Source: Branchiostoma belcheri
Taxonomy: Eukaryota > Chordata > Leptocardii > Amphioxiformes > Branchiostomatidae
Length of the DNA stretch: 64,000 bases
Assembly: GCF_001625305.1 (NCBI RefSeq)
Contig: NW_017803954.1
Location: 1,743,225-1,807,224 of the forward strand
Direction of reading: 5' to 3'
Below the pieces are notes generated by a model. It had not been told where the DNA came from and did not search any database. It saw only the letters and a list, made by a program, of their open reading frames with translations. This document shows positions 22,838 to 39,362 of this stretch, piece after piece (the first letter of the stretch is position 1; the number at the start of each line of letters is the position of its first letter). Both the position numbers and the translations under genes were made by a program.

Positions 22838-23368
22838 AGTGGAGAACTCTCAGCTCTGGTGTCCGGACGCGGTCCCACGCCGCCGAAAGGTTAGAGGTCA
22901 ATACCGGCTGCCGTAAGACGCTTCAACTAGTGTCGTAAAATCACCATGACTAAGGGTTGATGAGCTGGGTCCCGTAAGATGTGATGTAGCTTTTTATACA
23001 TCATGATAGAGCATTTCCACAGTCTATATAGTATTTAAAGACTTCTTGTACATTTTTCTATTTAATAACTCCGTGTTTTTGCAATTTTCAGACCACTCTC
23101 TTCTTCCTGTTTCCCCCTAAAACTTTGTAACGTAAAACGTCTACCTATCGTAAAACAAGAGATAGCAAAGAAAAGCAAAGTATGTTGAAAATCTATCAAC
23201 GTATCAAGATTAGATTTAATGCATTTATAGTATTTTTACATACAACTACAAACAAACATTATATTTATCTACTAGATCATCTAATTTAAATCATTCGTGG
23301 CATTTCATATCTTTCATTTGTGTTTGCGTGTGCATGCGTTCCGTTCTCACAAATCTCAAGTCATCAAA

Positions 23369-27438
<4,070 letters not shown>

Positions 27439-29008
27439 TGTGTGGCACAGACCCCTCCCCTTGTGTTGTGCCTTCCAGTGCTGATGCTTCCCCCCCCCAC
27501 TATCCTCCGTGGACATGCTGTAAAACTGTCAAATGAAAATATAAAAAGACTAACACACAGGAAACCAATACTACCTAACACATGTTGTCTCTGAGGTTTG
27601 TCCACTTTGTCTTTCTGTTGACATCAGTCCCTCTCCCCATAAAAACAATACTGTAACCAAAAGTAAATACTGTACTGTAGTCTGTACAGATTTCAGAGTT
27701 TGATACATTCTGGAAACATCACAAGGAGGGGCTAACTCTGTCAGCTATATCAGTTCTTGTACTAGAAGGTCCTCACTAAGCTATAGATATTGATACGATG
27801 TACTTCATATTGAATAAATGCATACAACAAAGAACAGGAACCTTTCTGGAATTATACTTTTGTGAGTTTTGATGAGTTACTAGTATGCTAATTATTAAGT
27901 TTGGAGTCAGAATTTTGATAGAAAATTGGCTTGGGTAGGTTAGACAAGTATAGCCAGCACTAAGTTTCTTCCTGCACCATGTAGAAAATAGGTTTGGCAT
28001 GTTTTGGTCACACCTACTCTTCTTGATAAGTGTGTTGGGTTCTTTAACAAGGTTTGGTGGCCAAAGCTCCTCCATAGATGGGGCCACCAGCTTTACGTCC
28101 TCATCCAAAAGGACGATGGGACTCTTTTCCAGACCTTGATGCGAATCCCGGCCCCCAGATGTGGCCAGTAGCAAAGTGCACAGACCACTACAAACCACAC
28201 ACCAGTAACTTATCCTTGTTATCCTATGTTTCAAATGTGGATTCTGTAGCTTAGAAAAGATCTAGAGACCTAGGCATGGTTTTTAGCTCCTTACATTTTC
28301 AGTTGTCATATTGCATACTGTGGACCTCCCAGTGATCATTATGTAAGTCCTTGGCCCCACCACGTCCTCAACAGCATGTGTTTGTATAACAGTCTGATTA
28401 TGCGCCCCTCCTGGTGTTATTTCATTCCCTCATGGAAAAATGAATAATTCACAATCAGCTGCGTATCTAGAGGACACTTATACTATTAAAGCACAAAACA
28501 CACCATCATACTTCCATTGTTTATTGCATTGACATTATGTCCAAAATTGATTTCCTACAGGCTGACATCTGCACTCTTATTGGCTCTACTGATTTGACAT
28601 TTCAAGATGTATTTATTAATGAAACTAACAGATTTAACCCTCAGGAATAGCTGAGACAGTCATATTTTACATGACTACAAATCAAAATAAATAAGATGCT
28701 TGTAAATAAAACGTTTAGAAATATTTCAAACAAAAATGTTAAACGTGTTGCCGTGACAACTCAAATAAATAAGGCACATGTAAAACAATAAGGATGGCAC
28801 AAAAAACATGCAATAGAAGAATCTGACAAGTCAACTCTTCGTCGTCCTAGAAATAAATTAATGTCATCAAAAACATGACTTCTGATTGGACACGATGAAT
28901 CCGTCAATCAATAACTGCAGACATAGCCACGCTCTGGAGTAATCCCATCATGGTGCAACGGTCGGTACCGAGTGTTCAAGTTCGGTTTGGGGTTTTTCTG
29001 TCCATCAT
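27439..29008. other. Convergent 3' ends with a SINE-related fragment
   Basis: This stretch holds the PSMC4 3' UTR and the 3' end of the minus-strand peptide gene. TTTATT hexamers (AATAAA on the minus strand) lie near 28519 and 28612. At about 28010-28190 the sequence TTGATAAGTGTGTTGGGTTC and what follows is related to the SINE body at 54500-54650, in the same orientation. No coding exon was recognised. Confidence 0.5.
28010..28190 (-). repeat. Body fragment of a tRNA-derived SINE family
   Basis: It shares the GATAAGTGTG(T/G)TGGGTTCTT block and a following fragment with a GTCC(T/A)...GGACG motif with the better preserved copy at 54485-54757. The tRNA-like head was not found here, so this copy is truncated. 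Confidence 0.45.
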
Positions 29009-32000
29009 CTAGGACTGTCCCGGCTGGAGCTCGGCCAGGGAGTCGCTCATGAGGGTGTAGAGGATCATGCCGCTCGCCTCCGCCACCAGCCGCCGGATCA
29101 TCCGCTCCACCTCCGTCTCCTCCTGCCGGGCTGCTTCTCTCTCCCGGTCCCCGGATAACAACACCTCCACCATCCGCTTCGTCCTGCCGTGGGGATTCGC
29201 TCCACCCTGCTCCCTCTCTGCCTCTGACTGGATCCTGTCCTCATCACTTCCTGACCTCAACCTGGTATTAAGACAGAGAAGTGCATTTAAGTATAAAAAT
29301 GACACCTGGTGTTGAAGAAAGAAAAACAAGAAATGGGAGATTTCAGACGTCCGGGAAGTATGCAGTTCTCGGTTTCCTGACTTCCCCCACGTCCACGCTC
29401 TCAATGTCCCATCTTACTTGCTTGAATGCTTTAAACCTACTCTGACCGGACAGATACCCAGACCCACAGTTCAACCACCCAGAACATACTCCCGTACCCG
29501 GATAACTCGAGATAACTCATTAGAAAGATACCATTTTTTTCAACATAGAATTATGTAGATAAAACACACTACTAGCTACATTGTGAAATAAAGCTGCTTT
29601 CTTGGACAGTTCTTAGATAGTTCATTGACATCTTCTGACATACGGTCAGGCACAAGGCTACTGACCCTTCATACATGCCGACAACTTCAGCGGTCTCTTC
29701 ATCTGCAGTCGGCAGTGTGTGGTGTTTGCGTCGGTGGGCTGATCTCTTGGTCTGCAGGAAGTTGTCCAGGGCGGCCAGAAGGTCGACTCCTCCCCGGCGG
29801 CCCTGCCCCTCGATGCCGCCGGTAGCCGAGTCCGTGCTGGTGGCCTGGAGGAGGTTCTGCAGCGCGTCGGTGTCCGCCCGGGCCAGGGCCTGCAGCAGGT
29901 CGGCCACGAGTTTGGAGTAGAGCCGCTCCGGGATGGCCGTCTGGAGCATCTCCAGCTGGGACACGAACCCGTTCCACGCCTGGAGCCTGGAGACGACAGA
30001 ATATAGATTTTACTCTGGGCTTAGCCGCCAAAAAAAAACTATGAAATATTAAACTAAAATCATACTAGTATGCGCACGTAAAAGAACCCAGTACACTTAT
30101 CGAGAAAAAAATATAGCTACGTGTAACAAAGGTGCAGGCAAGAACTCGAGGTTCCTATCATGTCTGTCAACATGTGTTTTGCCCCAAGTCACACTAGCGT
30201 TGGTGCTTCGTGTAAGGGGTGGCCTTAGAGTCAACAATATCACTTAAGGGTTCTTCTGATCCTGGACCGGTGGTGTGCCAAGAATTTGGGACTGGGTGCA
30301 GAGATCCGGGTTAGCCGTGCATTAGTCACGAGCCGTTTTGTCATTGCTTTTGGTGAATTACTTTCAAATGTACGATCAAGTGATCTTGCGATTTTAACGA
30401 ATTTGCAAGATATATACAACGAGCGAAAACAATACCTTTTCTTCTCTCTGGCATTTGAACACATAGAATAATATAATGTACACGCGGAGATCTAGAAACG
30501 ATTAATTTTCATACTTTCATGGCAGCAACAGTCGATTTCAAGATGCTGAAAGCCATTGGATTGTTACGTCACCACTTTGTGATATTGCAACATCCTTGAA
30601 ATGTATTACGTCACTTGTTTTTGTAATGTGTTTATGTAACGTATCTAGGATCATCCTATTACACCACAGTGAGCAAATATCTTCTGTACTTAATTGCACC
30701 ACATCATATGTTTTATCTCCGGAAAACAACTCTAATTTGCACACTACAACAAGTACGTTTTATAACAGAAATGTGAATACTTCTTCCGTGGAACTTCCTA
30801 GAAGCCTGGGAGTATTCACTCATATGTATTCACAAGTCCTTTATAAAAATCAAGCGACACATTAGATCTAGAATTGTACCGATTGTCGAGAGTTCTTTAG
30901 AGCGGTCAGACTAGTCCATGAGGTAGAAAATCGCCGCAGAACATGCTGTAACTAAGTAAGTGTTGCTAAACGAATATGAGAGAACTCTAATGACGTCAAA
31001 GTTTTGTATTAATAACTATTGCGAAAAATGTCAAGAGCAGACTGGTTTGGGCGTCACCGGGCCATGACTTGTTTATTTTCCGGTGTTTGGTGTTGCTGCT
31101 CTTGAGGTGACGGATTATATTGGGTGGAGAGTTCTCAGTGATGCCTGGAGTGTTTCAACAAGCTGGTGACGACGGCAGGGGTAATGGCGCGGGAACTGCC
31201 CACGTGCAGCCGGCACCGTGGCCTTTATTTCCCTCCTCACGTGTGTGGTAGTCACCAAGGATGCGGTTTCCTGAAGTGGTCTAGACTTTTGTAAAAACTT
31301 GATCTGCCGTATGGATGGCAGACGTCATCAAAGTATCCGGGACACGTCACACATGATGTAACCGAGAAAGGAACGGTTTTACATCATCTAACGACTTTTG
31401 TAACGGGTTGTGTAAAAATATTAAAGAAAAAAACAGGCCAATCCATATTTACGGTAACGTTTTATTTTTACCTTCATTGGTTATGAGTTAGGCATCAGAG
31501 AGAATGCCAATAAAGCTCGCACATTTAAAACCGTTGAGCAAAGTGACGTGCCCGTTTTATCACGTGCACGTACCTGGCAGGACAAGAGGCGATCAGCCGG
31601 CTTTTTTCCGTCTATAGGGTTAGCCTTTCATCGTTTTCCTTGTAATCACTTTTATAGAGTCCTTTTTGTCTTTATTTTCCCAATTTTCTGACGAATGTAT
31701 GGCGCTCATCTGTGCACACCGTACCGTTTTTTTATCGTCCCAGACATGGTCAGTCAAACGACAACTGGCCTCTGCTCAAGTTGCATGACCGCATGCTAGT
31801 AGGTAAGCGTCGTACCGCGTATACAAACTCAGCGCTTTTGTAAAAGTCGCGTTGTTACAAGTTGTGTATTGATGTTCTTGTACCGTGACGCACTCGGCAA
31901 ACAAGAGCAAGCTTTTTTTGACTGGGGAACACGGTGGTCGTGTTCTTAGAAATGCGTCTATGAGGAAATTACGCACATGCTGAATTCAAAGAAAGACAAA

Positions 32001-32683
32001 AAAGAAAGCACTGTTCCGTTCTTTTTTTAAAACTGTGTCAGTCAGTTTTCCATACATGAATACGATTTGAAAAGGAACTCTTTGTATTCTTTCTAAATAT
32101 AGACTTGCCGCTGGGCTCGCCACGACACGATTCCGACCGTCGTGCAGGAAGAGTCACGATTATGATTAACGGCGAGGTCACATTCATCATAGACCGTTGT
32201 ACGACTTATGATGCCGCGGAATTTTCAAGCAGGCTGTGACAGAACCAACCACTGACCGGGATCTAAGACAGAATTTTTCCCAGCAAGACAACTGAATTTG
32301 GCACGACTGTCCGTAGAATGCCCTCAGTGGTCGCATGGCGCAATTGGCTAGATCTAATCTACCGTGATGATGAAGATACTAGTAATGTGTAGTCGTGTGC
32401 AGAAGAGCACCGCTTCCGTAATTGTGCTTCCCATTATGATGCGCGCTAGATGAGGATAGACTTATTTACACAGGATTCACTTACTTTTGCGAAAGGAGTA
32501 GGTCTAAGCTAAGGTCCCAATGACTTTTATATCGACTTTCTGATGACAAGAAAAGACTGGAAGTGTGTCTTACCTGGACATCGCGGCGCCGACGTCCCCA
32601 GTGTTCACAGGTTTAGTAAGTACAACATTGGCGAGGCTGGCAAGGACAGCTACACTCAGCACACAACTCGTCATGGTCTTCAT
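29009..32683 (-). CDS. Secreted 227-aa precursor with dibasic sites, family unknown
   Basis: Minus-strand coding exons are 32574-32683, 29666-29986 and 29009-29261, preceded by an untranslated exon (about 33015-32967, donor GCTG|GTAAGT; acceptor at 32703-32704). Phases agree throughout (2, 2) and the reading ends in TAG at 29009-29011. The first residues, MKTMTSCVLSVAVLASLANV, form a clear signal peptide, probably cut near residue 22. The mature chain has no cysteine. It is rich in Leu, Ala, Glu and Arg, with amphipathic helical stretches (QLEMLQTAIPERLYSKLVADL; VERMIRRLVAEASG) and basic cleavage-like sites (TKRSAHRRKHH, GRTKRM, GRRGG). It looks like a peptide-hormone or secreted helical precursor. 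I do not recognise the family, and no amidation signal is seen at the predicted helices. A TATA box at 33039-33047 supports this start. Confidence 0.72.
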
Positions 32684-33038
32684 TTTCTCCTCTTTTCGTT
32701 TGCTGAAAAACAGAGACATAAAATATTGGTGATGGCAGGTCCTAACGTTTTGGTGGATCAGCGCGGAGCAAAATACCACATGTACATGTACGGTACTACC
32801 GTCCTTAAATCATACAAAAATGAAAAGAAATCAAAATTACATGTATATAGAGATATGAAAGAATTTTTTTCGCATGGTTTAACACAGGTTTAATACTCCA
32901 ACTTATCTTAACACATTCTAGAAGTAATTTACTAGTAGTGACACTTTTCACAGACGGGATACTTACCAGCAAGGTACGTTGTCTCCGACGTTCTGTTGCT
33001 CTCGGAACTCAGATCTGAACTTGTCCGACGTGCGGCCG

Positions 33039-33047
33039 TTATTTATA
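33039..33047 (-). promoter_or_regulatory. TATA box of the 227-aa precursor gene
   Basis: The minus strand reads TATAAATAA about 30 bp upstream of the expected start of the untranslated exon that splices at 32967. Confidence 0.6.
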
Positions 33048-34907
33048 GGCAGGTTGTGTTGACAAAACTGATAACTGTTGCTATACAATATCAACTCACA
33101 ATCGTGTGTGGCTAAAAGCGGCTCCAATGAATTTACCGGAAATATCTGAATGGGGCGGAGCCTTGTTTAATCTCTCCGTAATCCATCATCAAACTAGCCA
33201 GCCCGTCGTCATGGCAACCGTAACGTCAACGGAAGAAAACACCGGGCCACGTCAAAGACGACAATCGATATAACTTGGCGCACAATGAGTCAAGAAATAA
33301 CACTGGGTCTGGTTGCGTCATGTGGTGCTAAAAGTTTGGCTAATCTGTGTGAGGTGTGTTTTTGACTGATATTGTCAGTCACGAGGGATGTATCCTTGGA
33401 CTTACCATCAACACAAACTCAACAATACCTGTTTGTGTGGACCGAGGAGAGCACGCTTTCTTACCTGCCGAGCCCGTAGTTTTTCACGTGTAGGAACTTA
33501 TCTTGATCACCCCTTCCCCCGGGAGGTACCAAAGATAACGGCCGGACATCGAGACTTATCATATATAGTATATATATAGGGTGGAATCAACTAACAGTAC
33601 AAGTAAGCAATGAAATTACATCTGTGGTAACTCTTAACATAACACTTTGTCACCTGTCGATCTGCTGTTGCTGAATTAAAAAATGATTGATAACAAAAAC
33701 GCTTCCTCGGCCTCCAATTTTACGTCATATTGCCACGTGGTTCTTTTTACCTTTAGTTGTATCATCACGTTTACGTCACGTAATTACGTCACAACATTCT
33801 CCGAATTCTTGGACAAACTTACCATTTTAAATTTACAATATACTGTGTCTCGGTGGGAGGTTGTTATATTCCCACCACCATTTCACTAGAAAAACATTTT
33901 TGCATTATCGCATTATGATTACATATAACCAGGACATCTGTTGGAGAGGTGACGCTAGCCGGAACACGTGACGTGTATTACCATGTCAGAGCGTGCTGAT
34001 CAGTGCGCGGTGTGAGAACACTGAAAACTGTCAAACCACGGCAAATATCGGACGGAATAACACAAAGTATGACAACACTTCGACTTCTCAGCAAGCTTTA
34101 CGAGTTAGGCCTTTGGGGGAATAATGTGTCCTTTTTCTGATGCCATATCAGTTTTCGACACTTGGTTAATTTCTTGTGCGGCCGCATTCGTGGATTTTGA
34201 GAGGCTGGGTACGCAGGAAAATATATAAGATATAAGATCTGGATATTCAGAAGTTAGTACCATAACGTATATGTACAACTGATGTGTATACATAGATTCA
34301 GATAAAGCCAATACGTGTTTATGTGGGCGATAGCTAGAGGTCACTGCAAACAATACCCAACACCACTCTGTATTTCTGCCAACAGATTTGACAGGTGTCG
34401 TGCATTTGTCTGGAAAGTTTCAATACAAATATCATGTCAACATTAAGGTCTGATGACTTCCTGTTTTGAAAGCAGGACATGACAGAAGTGTCCGAGAAAT
34501 AACCACCGTCAGCAAGGAAAACAGGACGGAAAAAAACAAAGAAAAATGTTGTTACAAGAACTCTTTTCTGAGTCATCATGGTCCATCCGGTACGTTAATC
34601 CAGAATGCGTCGGCGTTGTTGGAAGGATTCTAAGAACGTTTTGTCGACTTTGTAGTTTTGGGTTCCCTTGTATGGTACATGTATTATATGGCAATACACT
34701 CGTGTTCCATCTGTTATAGATACCAGCTATTTTTGCAGAAAATTACTTTCCTACTAGTCCTTTAATGCTTCCGTGATCTTCAGTACAATATCGAAAACTT
34801 GAACGAGCTAGCACCAGAACAAAACATCTTAACTTGCGCATGTACGAGCATGATGGGATGTTTTGCAAATGGGCACACATGCCGGTGTTTTATGTATCCT
34901 GTATTTA

Positions 34908-34946
34908 TGGCTTCACCACACCACGAAGAGGTGTGGTGAAACCATA
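34908..34946. repeat. Hairpin, 16-bp arms with one mismatch
   Basis: ATGGCTTCACCACACC and GGTGTGGTGAAACCAT flank a 7-nt loop ACGAAGA. The left arm is also inverted-repeated at about 35652-35665. Confidence 0.6.
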
Positions 34947-35258
34947 TTGCTTTTTCTGATGTTTCTCCTCCTTCTTCTTCTTCTTCTTCTCCTCCTGCCA
35001 TATCTTTAAATGGATTCAGCTTCTTCATTTTGGGGCCTAAGGATCTGAAATTTGGTATGGAGGTACAGTGGGCAAATACCCTTAGGCGTTTTTTAAATTT
35101 TTGTGATACAGGCTTTTAGAATGGTTTTATTTGAGTTTTTTGGCTGTATTATAGCAAATGTATTACTGTGTCAGTGGGCAGTGTTAACCACATTTGGCAT
35201 GAGTCATCACAATGGAATGCAGGGCATCAACCAATAGGCATGCAGCTTTCCTCTCTTC

Positions 35259-35388
35259 TTCTTGCTGATTGGCTGTTGGGATTTAACTTGATTAACACCT
35301 GCACAGACCATTTCCACCTGCACAGAGCATTTCTTGCTGATTGGCTGTTGGGATTTAACTTGATTAACACCTGCACAGACCATTTCCA
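35259..35388 (+). repeat. 72-bp tandem duplication
   Basis: The block starting TTCTTGCTGATTGGCTGTTG occurs at about 35259 and again at 35331, with about 57 bp identical in each copy. Confidence 0.75.
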
Positions 35389-37528
35389 TACTGACAGTAT
35401 GTCTGTATTCAAGTGTTTTGGTAGGTATTTCAAGCTTTCCTGCTCCAGCATTGGAATGCGGGGCATGAACGTTTTTTTTTTTGAAAATCAACAGTTTGCA
35501 TTATGCAATTAAAAATCCTAACCAATAATGTAGGGAATAGCTAGCCAACTGTTGTAGTCTTAGTTGTATGTTACTTCATATTATAGTTATATCAATGTAA
35601 AGCATTGTTTTCCCTTGTGTTTCTCATTCTTTCCCTGCCATGTCGTAAAATGTGGTGAAGCCATCGCTGTATTTGCTCCAAAGCAAATATTGGCCTTTCT
35701 AGTTTGCCCTGTTTTCTCCCCCCCCCCCCTCTCGCGTTATCCAAGAAGGTACATGACTCACCCACACCTGACGGACACCTGCCCCTCCCCCTGCCCCCCG
35801 CCGTGCCGCTGAAGGACACTCGGCAGTTGTTGTTTGGCCACTTGAGTCAGTTCGTGAAGTGTTGACCAGACGCAGATGTTTTCAACTTAACGTTTCCGCG
35901 GCATCCTTTGCGACAGGACACCGGTACATGTAGCAGCTAGCCTCTTTAGGCTCTACGCCTGGGGTATACATATCACTTTTATTTGTACTCGTGTTCTTGT
36001 GCTGCCCGGTTATAGATCATACTATAGGGGGCTATGTAGCTGCCTGATTAATCGGACAGTGTATTGAAAACTATTGACAGTGACTTGTGGACATAACGTC
36101 TCGATGTAAAACGTTTTTCGTACACGTAACTGTTACATACCATGGAACTGCTTCAGATTCACACACCGACGTAGCAGTTTGACCATGGGATACTGGGCAA
36201 TAGGGAGATCATCGGGTTAAAATCTAACGGAGCGAAATCGTGTACAATGTATTACCCTTGCTTTGAATGTCCACACTTTGGATCAAGGGTGTAAAATCTG
36301 TATGTAGCTAGTTAATATAAGAAAACGTATAATGATATTAAGAGTGAAAAAATAAGACACTGTACGAATTTACATTAAAATATAAACATATTAGGCCTGC
36401 CATTAACTACCTAGAATGTCAAGGTCTTCCGTTGAAGGACGTGATGCAATATCCTCACTTTGTTACGAGATGGGGCGGGGGAACAACCGTGTTTTGTGCC
36501 AACTCTAGACGGTAAATGTATCCGTGGGCTGCGCTGTTTGTTATCGGTAGTGAAGGGTTTAAAATATTGTTTTTCTCGTGAGTAGAAAGTGTAAAACGGC
36601 CCGGCCTTCATTTGGATAACGGGCCCTTGTCTGGCACGCGTGCGTGTTGTTTCACTGGCGGCCTTCGGTCCTACACTTGACTCACAACCCTTTGTCGTTA
36701 CTAGTCGGCTGTCAGGTAGAATCAGATGGATTAGCGTCTGTCTGGTGCTTTAGCTGACGTTTTGATTTATCACTGCATCAGACACTTTCAACACGATAAG
36801 CTGCTTAGTCAGATCTCCGCGTATTTGCATTATTAGCCAGAAACTTAACAAAAAAGCAAGTGTCACAAGCGACCCATAGACCTCCCCTTTCTCTTTGCAG
36901 ATGTCAGATCTTCAAGGTCTGTACTGGTCACCTGTCGATCTATGAGGCAGCTTTAGTATGTGAGGAGGTTTAGGCAAACCTGTTTGGCTAGTCTAAAATA
37001 ACACATGCTGGTAAACTGTTTCTTGATAGACAAGCACGTGCTCTAATACGAACAAACCATGTGTAAGTAGGATGATACAAATAAGGGTGACGTTACGGCA
37101 GTTCAATGCCACGCCGTCTGTGCTCTTTCATTCTCTCTCATGCTGTCAATACCAACCATTGCTGTTCAAAGTTAAGTGGCTATTTTCTCGGAAATGTAAA
37201 AATATTGGAGACGAATTGAAACAGGCAAGGAGGTCGTCTTGCAATTACATAAGTCTCATAATTCTCAACATCCAGTATAATTGCTGACGTAAAATATAGA
37301 TATAGAAATCACGAAGACCCCCATGCTTCCTTTTTTCTGGAAACTTTATTTTTTAAATAGCCAGTATATTTGGCCAACATTTTATATCCTATGAACGCCA
37401 TATTAGAGCAATGTGTGCTCCAGGCACGTAGCTTTACTCAGTTAGATAAAATCCCCTGCGGTTCATGTCTGATACCGATGATAATCATGAGGTATAGGAA
37501 GGGGTGGTTTGACTAACACACGTAAGTG

Positions 37529-39301
37529 TTAGGAGACATTTCTTTTTCCGTGGAGGCTGAACATATTCGGAGAAATATCGTCCATGTTCGTGTCCGCCAC
37601 CCAGGCGCCTCCGGACCTCTTCGAGCCGATTCGGAACCACTCGTGCAGCAGCCCGAAGCCTGCCGAAGACCCTTCGCTGGTCTGGACGACCCCGGCCGGC
37701 TTCCAGGGGCGCCACCGACTTTCGTGTATCCAGGACCGCAGTGGAGTCGTGCCGGGCTTCCTGTGACCGTAGGGGCCTGGTGTCTGCTGTAGACCTGTTG
37801 GACAAGGAAGCAAAACTGTACATGAAGCGGTAGGTACAAATACCTCATGCGCAGCTACAAGTTATAGGTGACTCCTCATAGCTGTATATCAAGCTCGGTA
37901 GGTTGTGGAATGTTGAGCACCTGTGGAATGTTGTGATTGCATCACAAATTTTCCGCCGGACATGTCTGACCAATGGGAGGTGGTATTCACCCTACAATCT
38001 CTAATCACTTTAAACCACCAGCATCTCTGACCAATGGGAGGTGGTATGCAGAACAGTACTCCACCCTTGAGTCTCCGGGCACTCGACATGTCCACATACC
38101 AGTCAATCCGTCAATTTTATGTATATACATGTATATACCCCTTGCAAAAGAAGGAGCGGGAGTTGCTACAACCCTACAGTGCGACAATTCCTGTCAAAAC
38201 TTAAAGAGGCAAACAATGAAAATATTTGACAGGCATGCAGCCACTCTCTCATTGGTCAATTGCAAACTACTAATTGCCATGCTATCGTATGAGAGTGGGC
38301 ACATGTAAGTGACCACATGTACGTAGGTAAAGCTTATATCAGCACACTGTCGACATTGCGAGAAAAATGCTCACATGATGATGCAGGGAAATTCTTCTTA
38401 CCTTACATTTGAAATGTGCTACAACTGTTAGCTTACAGTGACACTAAAAAAACACACTACAAGTGATCATAAGTACACGTATATCGTGTGTCACAGGAAA
38501 GTCTTTTTCCTCAAGGATTGTCGGGTAATCGTCCACGAGGGTTGAGAACACTATCAGCTCTAAACAATGATTTAACACTGAACCTTGACATTTGAAAATG
38601 TACTCAAGACAAGTTGAGGAAACAGCATAAAACCATCGGCACAGCCAACGATAGAATGTGCAGCTTACGGCGGCTTGGACCGTTATAGACGCTAACAAAT
38701 GCGCACTCCTGTGGCGACCAAACCTTTTTACAAGACATCATAGGTACTGTGTGAAACAACAAACGATCTGCAGTGCAGTGTACACGACTATCATTTTCTT
38801 CTCAAAACAACACAAGATTGGGATGCATGGGAGGGTCGATAAAAGATCGAAAAGTATCGTTTTACACAAGATACGAGACCACAGCACTGTGTGGTGGGAA
38901 TGTACTAGTAGATGGTGCTGTCAGTTAGATGCCTTGCTGCACAGCACGTCCAAAAAATCAATGTGCCAGGCTGAATGATAGCCAAACTCAAACATGACAA
39001 ATATGTGCGGTTTTTTGTACAACATCTACAACTAATTTAGATATATACACGTACAACTAACTCTTGCATATACATTTATGTACTTAGAATGTGTGTTACA
39101 AAAACGTACCATACACGAGTCGTAAAAGCCTGTGTAATGTTGACAGTCTGACCTTCGTGCTCCGGACAGGAGACAGAGGACATGAGGGAATAGCTCACCT
39201 GGAAAACCAGGAAGTCTGTCGGCAAACCGTGACTCGGAGGCCACGGCCACAAGTATGACGAGTAGAACCGCCATGGTCTTCCCCCGGATGTTCGCCGACA
39301 T
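37529..39301 (-). CDS. Amidated neuropeptide precursor 1 (paralogue of the gene at 51.7 kb)
   Basis: Two coding exons, 39199-39301 and 37529-37794, join in phase 1 to give 122 residues. MSANIRGKTMAVLLVILVAV is a signal peptide, probably cut near SES. The chain has a KR site (GSKRSGG) and ends DISPNMFSLH-GKR-NVS. The predicted product is a 22-residue C-terminally amidated peptide running from after KR to the Gly of GKR (its C-terminal part lies at 37541-37576). There is no cysteine in the predicted peptide. The layout (signal-peptide exon, phase-1 intron, LRS-W near the start of exon 2, amidated peptide at the very end with pattern xPNx(F/W)Sxx-G-basic) matches the gene at 51.7 kb, so the two are probably old duplicates. 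The receptor class is unknown; kisspeptin-type is only suggested through the paralogue. A TATA-like box is near 39354-39362. Confidence 0.68.
37965..38047 (+). repeat. Direct repeat, 22 bp, spacing 61 bp
   Basis: TCTGACCAATGGGAGGTGGT followed by AT occurs at 37965-37986 and again at 38026-38047, inside the intron of the peptide gene. Each copy contains a CCAAT. Confidence 0.7.
38218..38263 (+). repeat. Dispersed repeat fragment, copy 2
   Basis: ATTTGACAGGCATGCAGCCA and the following CTCTCTCATTGGTCAA match the block at 12055-12101 in the same orientation. Confidence 0.55.
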
Positions 39302-39353
39302 GTTGTTTGGGCTGGAGCCTGTGGTGTTGGGACGTCACACGAGCCGCCGGTCT

Positions 39354-39362
39354 CCCTATATC
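39354..39362 (-). promoter_or_regulatory. TATA-like box and CRE-like site of neuropeptide gene 1
   Basis: The minus strand reads GATATAGGG about 55 bp upstream of the ATG. A GACGTCA half-palindrome (CRE-like) lies at 39331-39338. Both are weak matches. Confidence 0.4.

Larger units (their letters stand above)
33048..37528. other. Intergenic stretch with simple repeats and MITE-like pieces
   Basis: No convincing exon was recognised. It contains a hairpin at 34908-34946, a (CTT)n run at about 34967-34996, a 72-bp tandem duplication at about 35259-35388 and a run of twelve C at 35718-35729. ATGGCTTCACCACA at about 34908-34921 returns inverted at 35652-35665, so roughly 34900-35670 may be one MITE-like element. 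Confidence 0.5.

Noticed and set aside
32570-32779. Longer N-terminus (ATG at 32779) for the 227-aa precursor
   Set aside because: It would cross the acceptor at 32703 and bury the signal peptide; the ATG at 32683 directly starts the signal peptide.
28985-33015. CRH- or PTH-type hormone identity for the 227-aa precursor
   Set aside because: The helical stretches invite the comparison, but none of the defining residues or an amidation site align.
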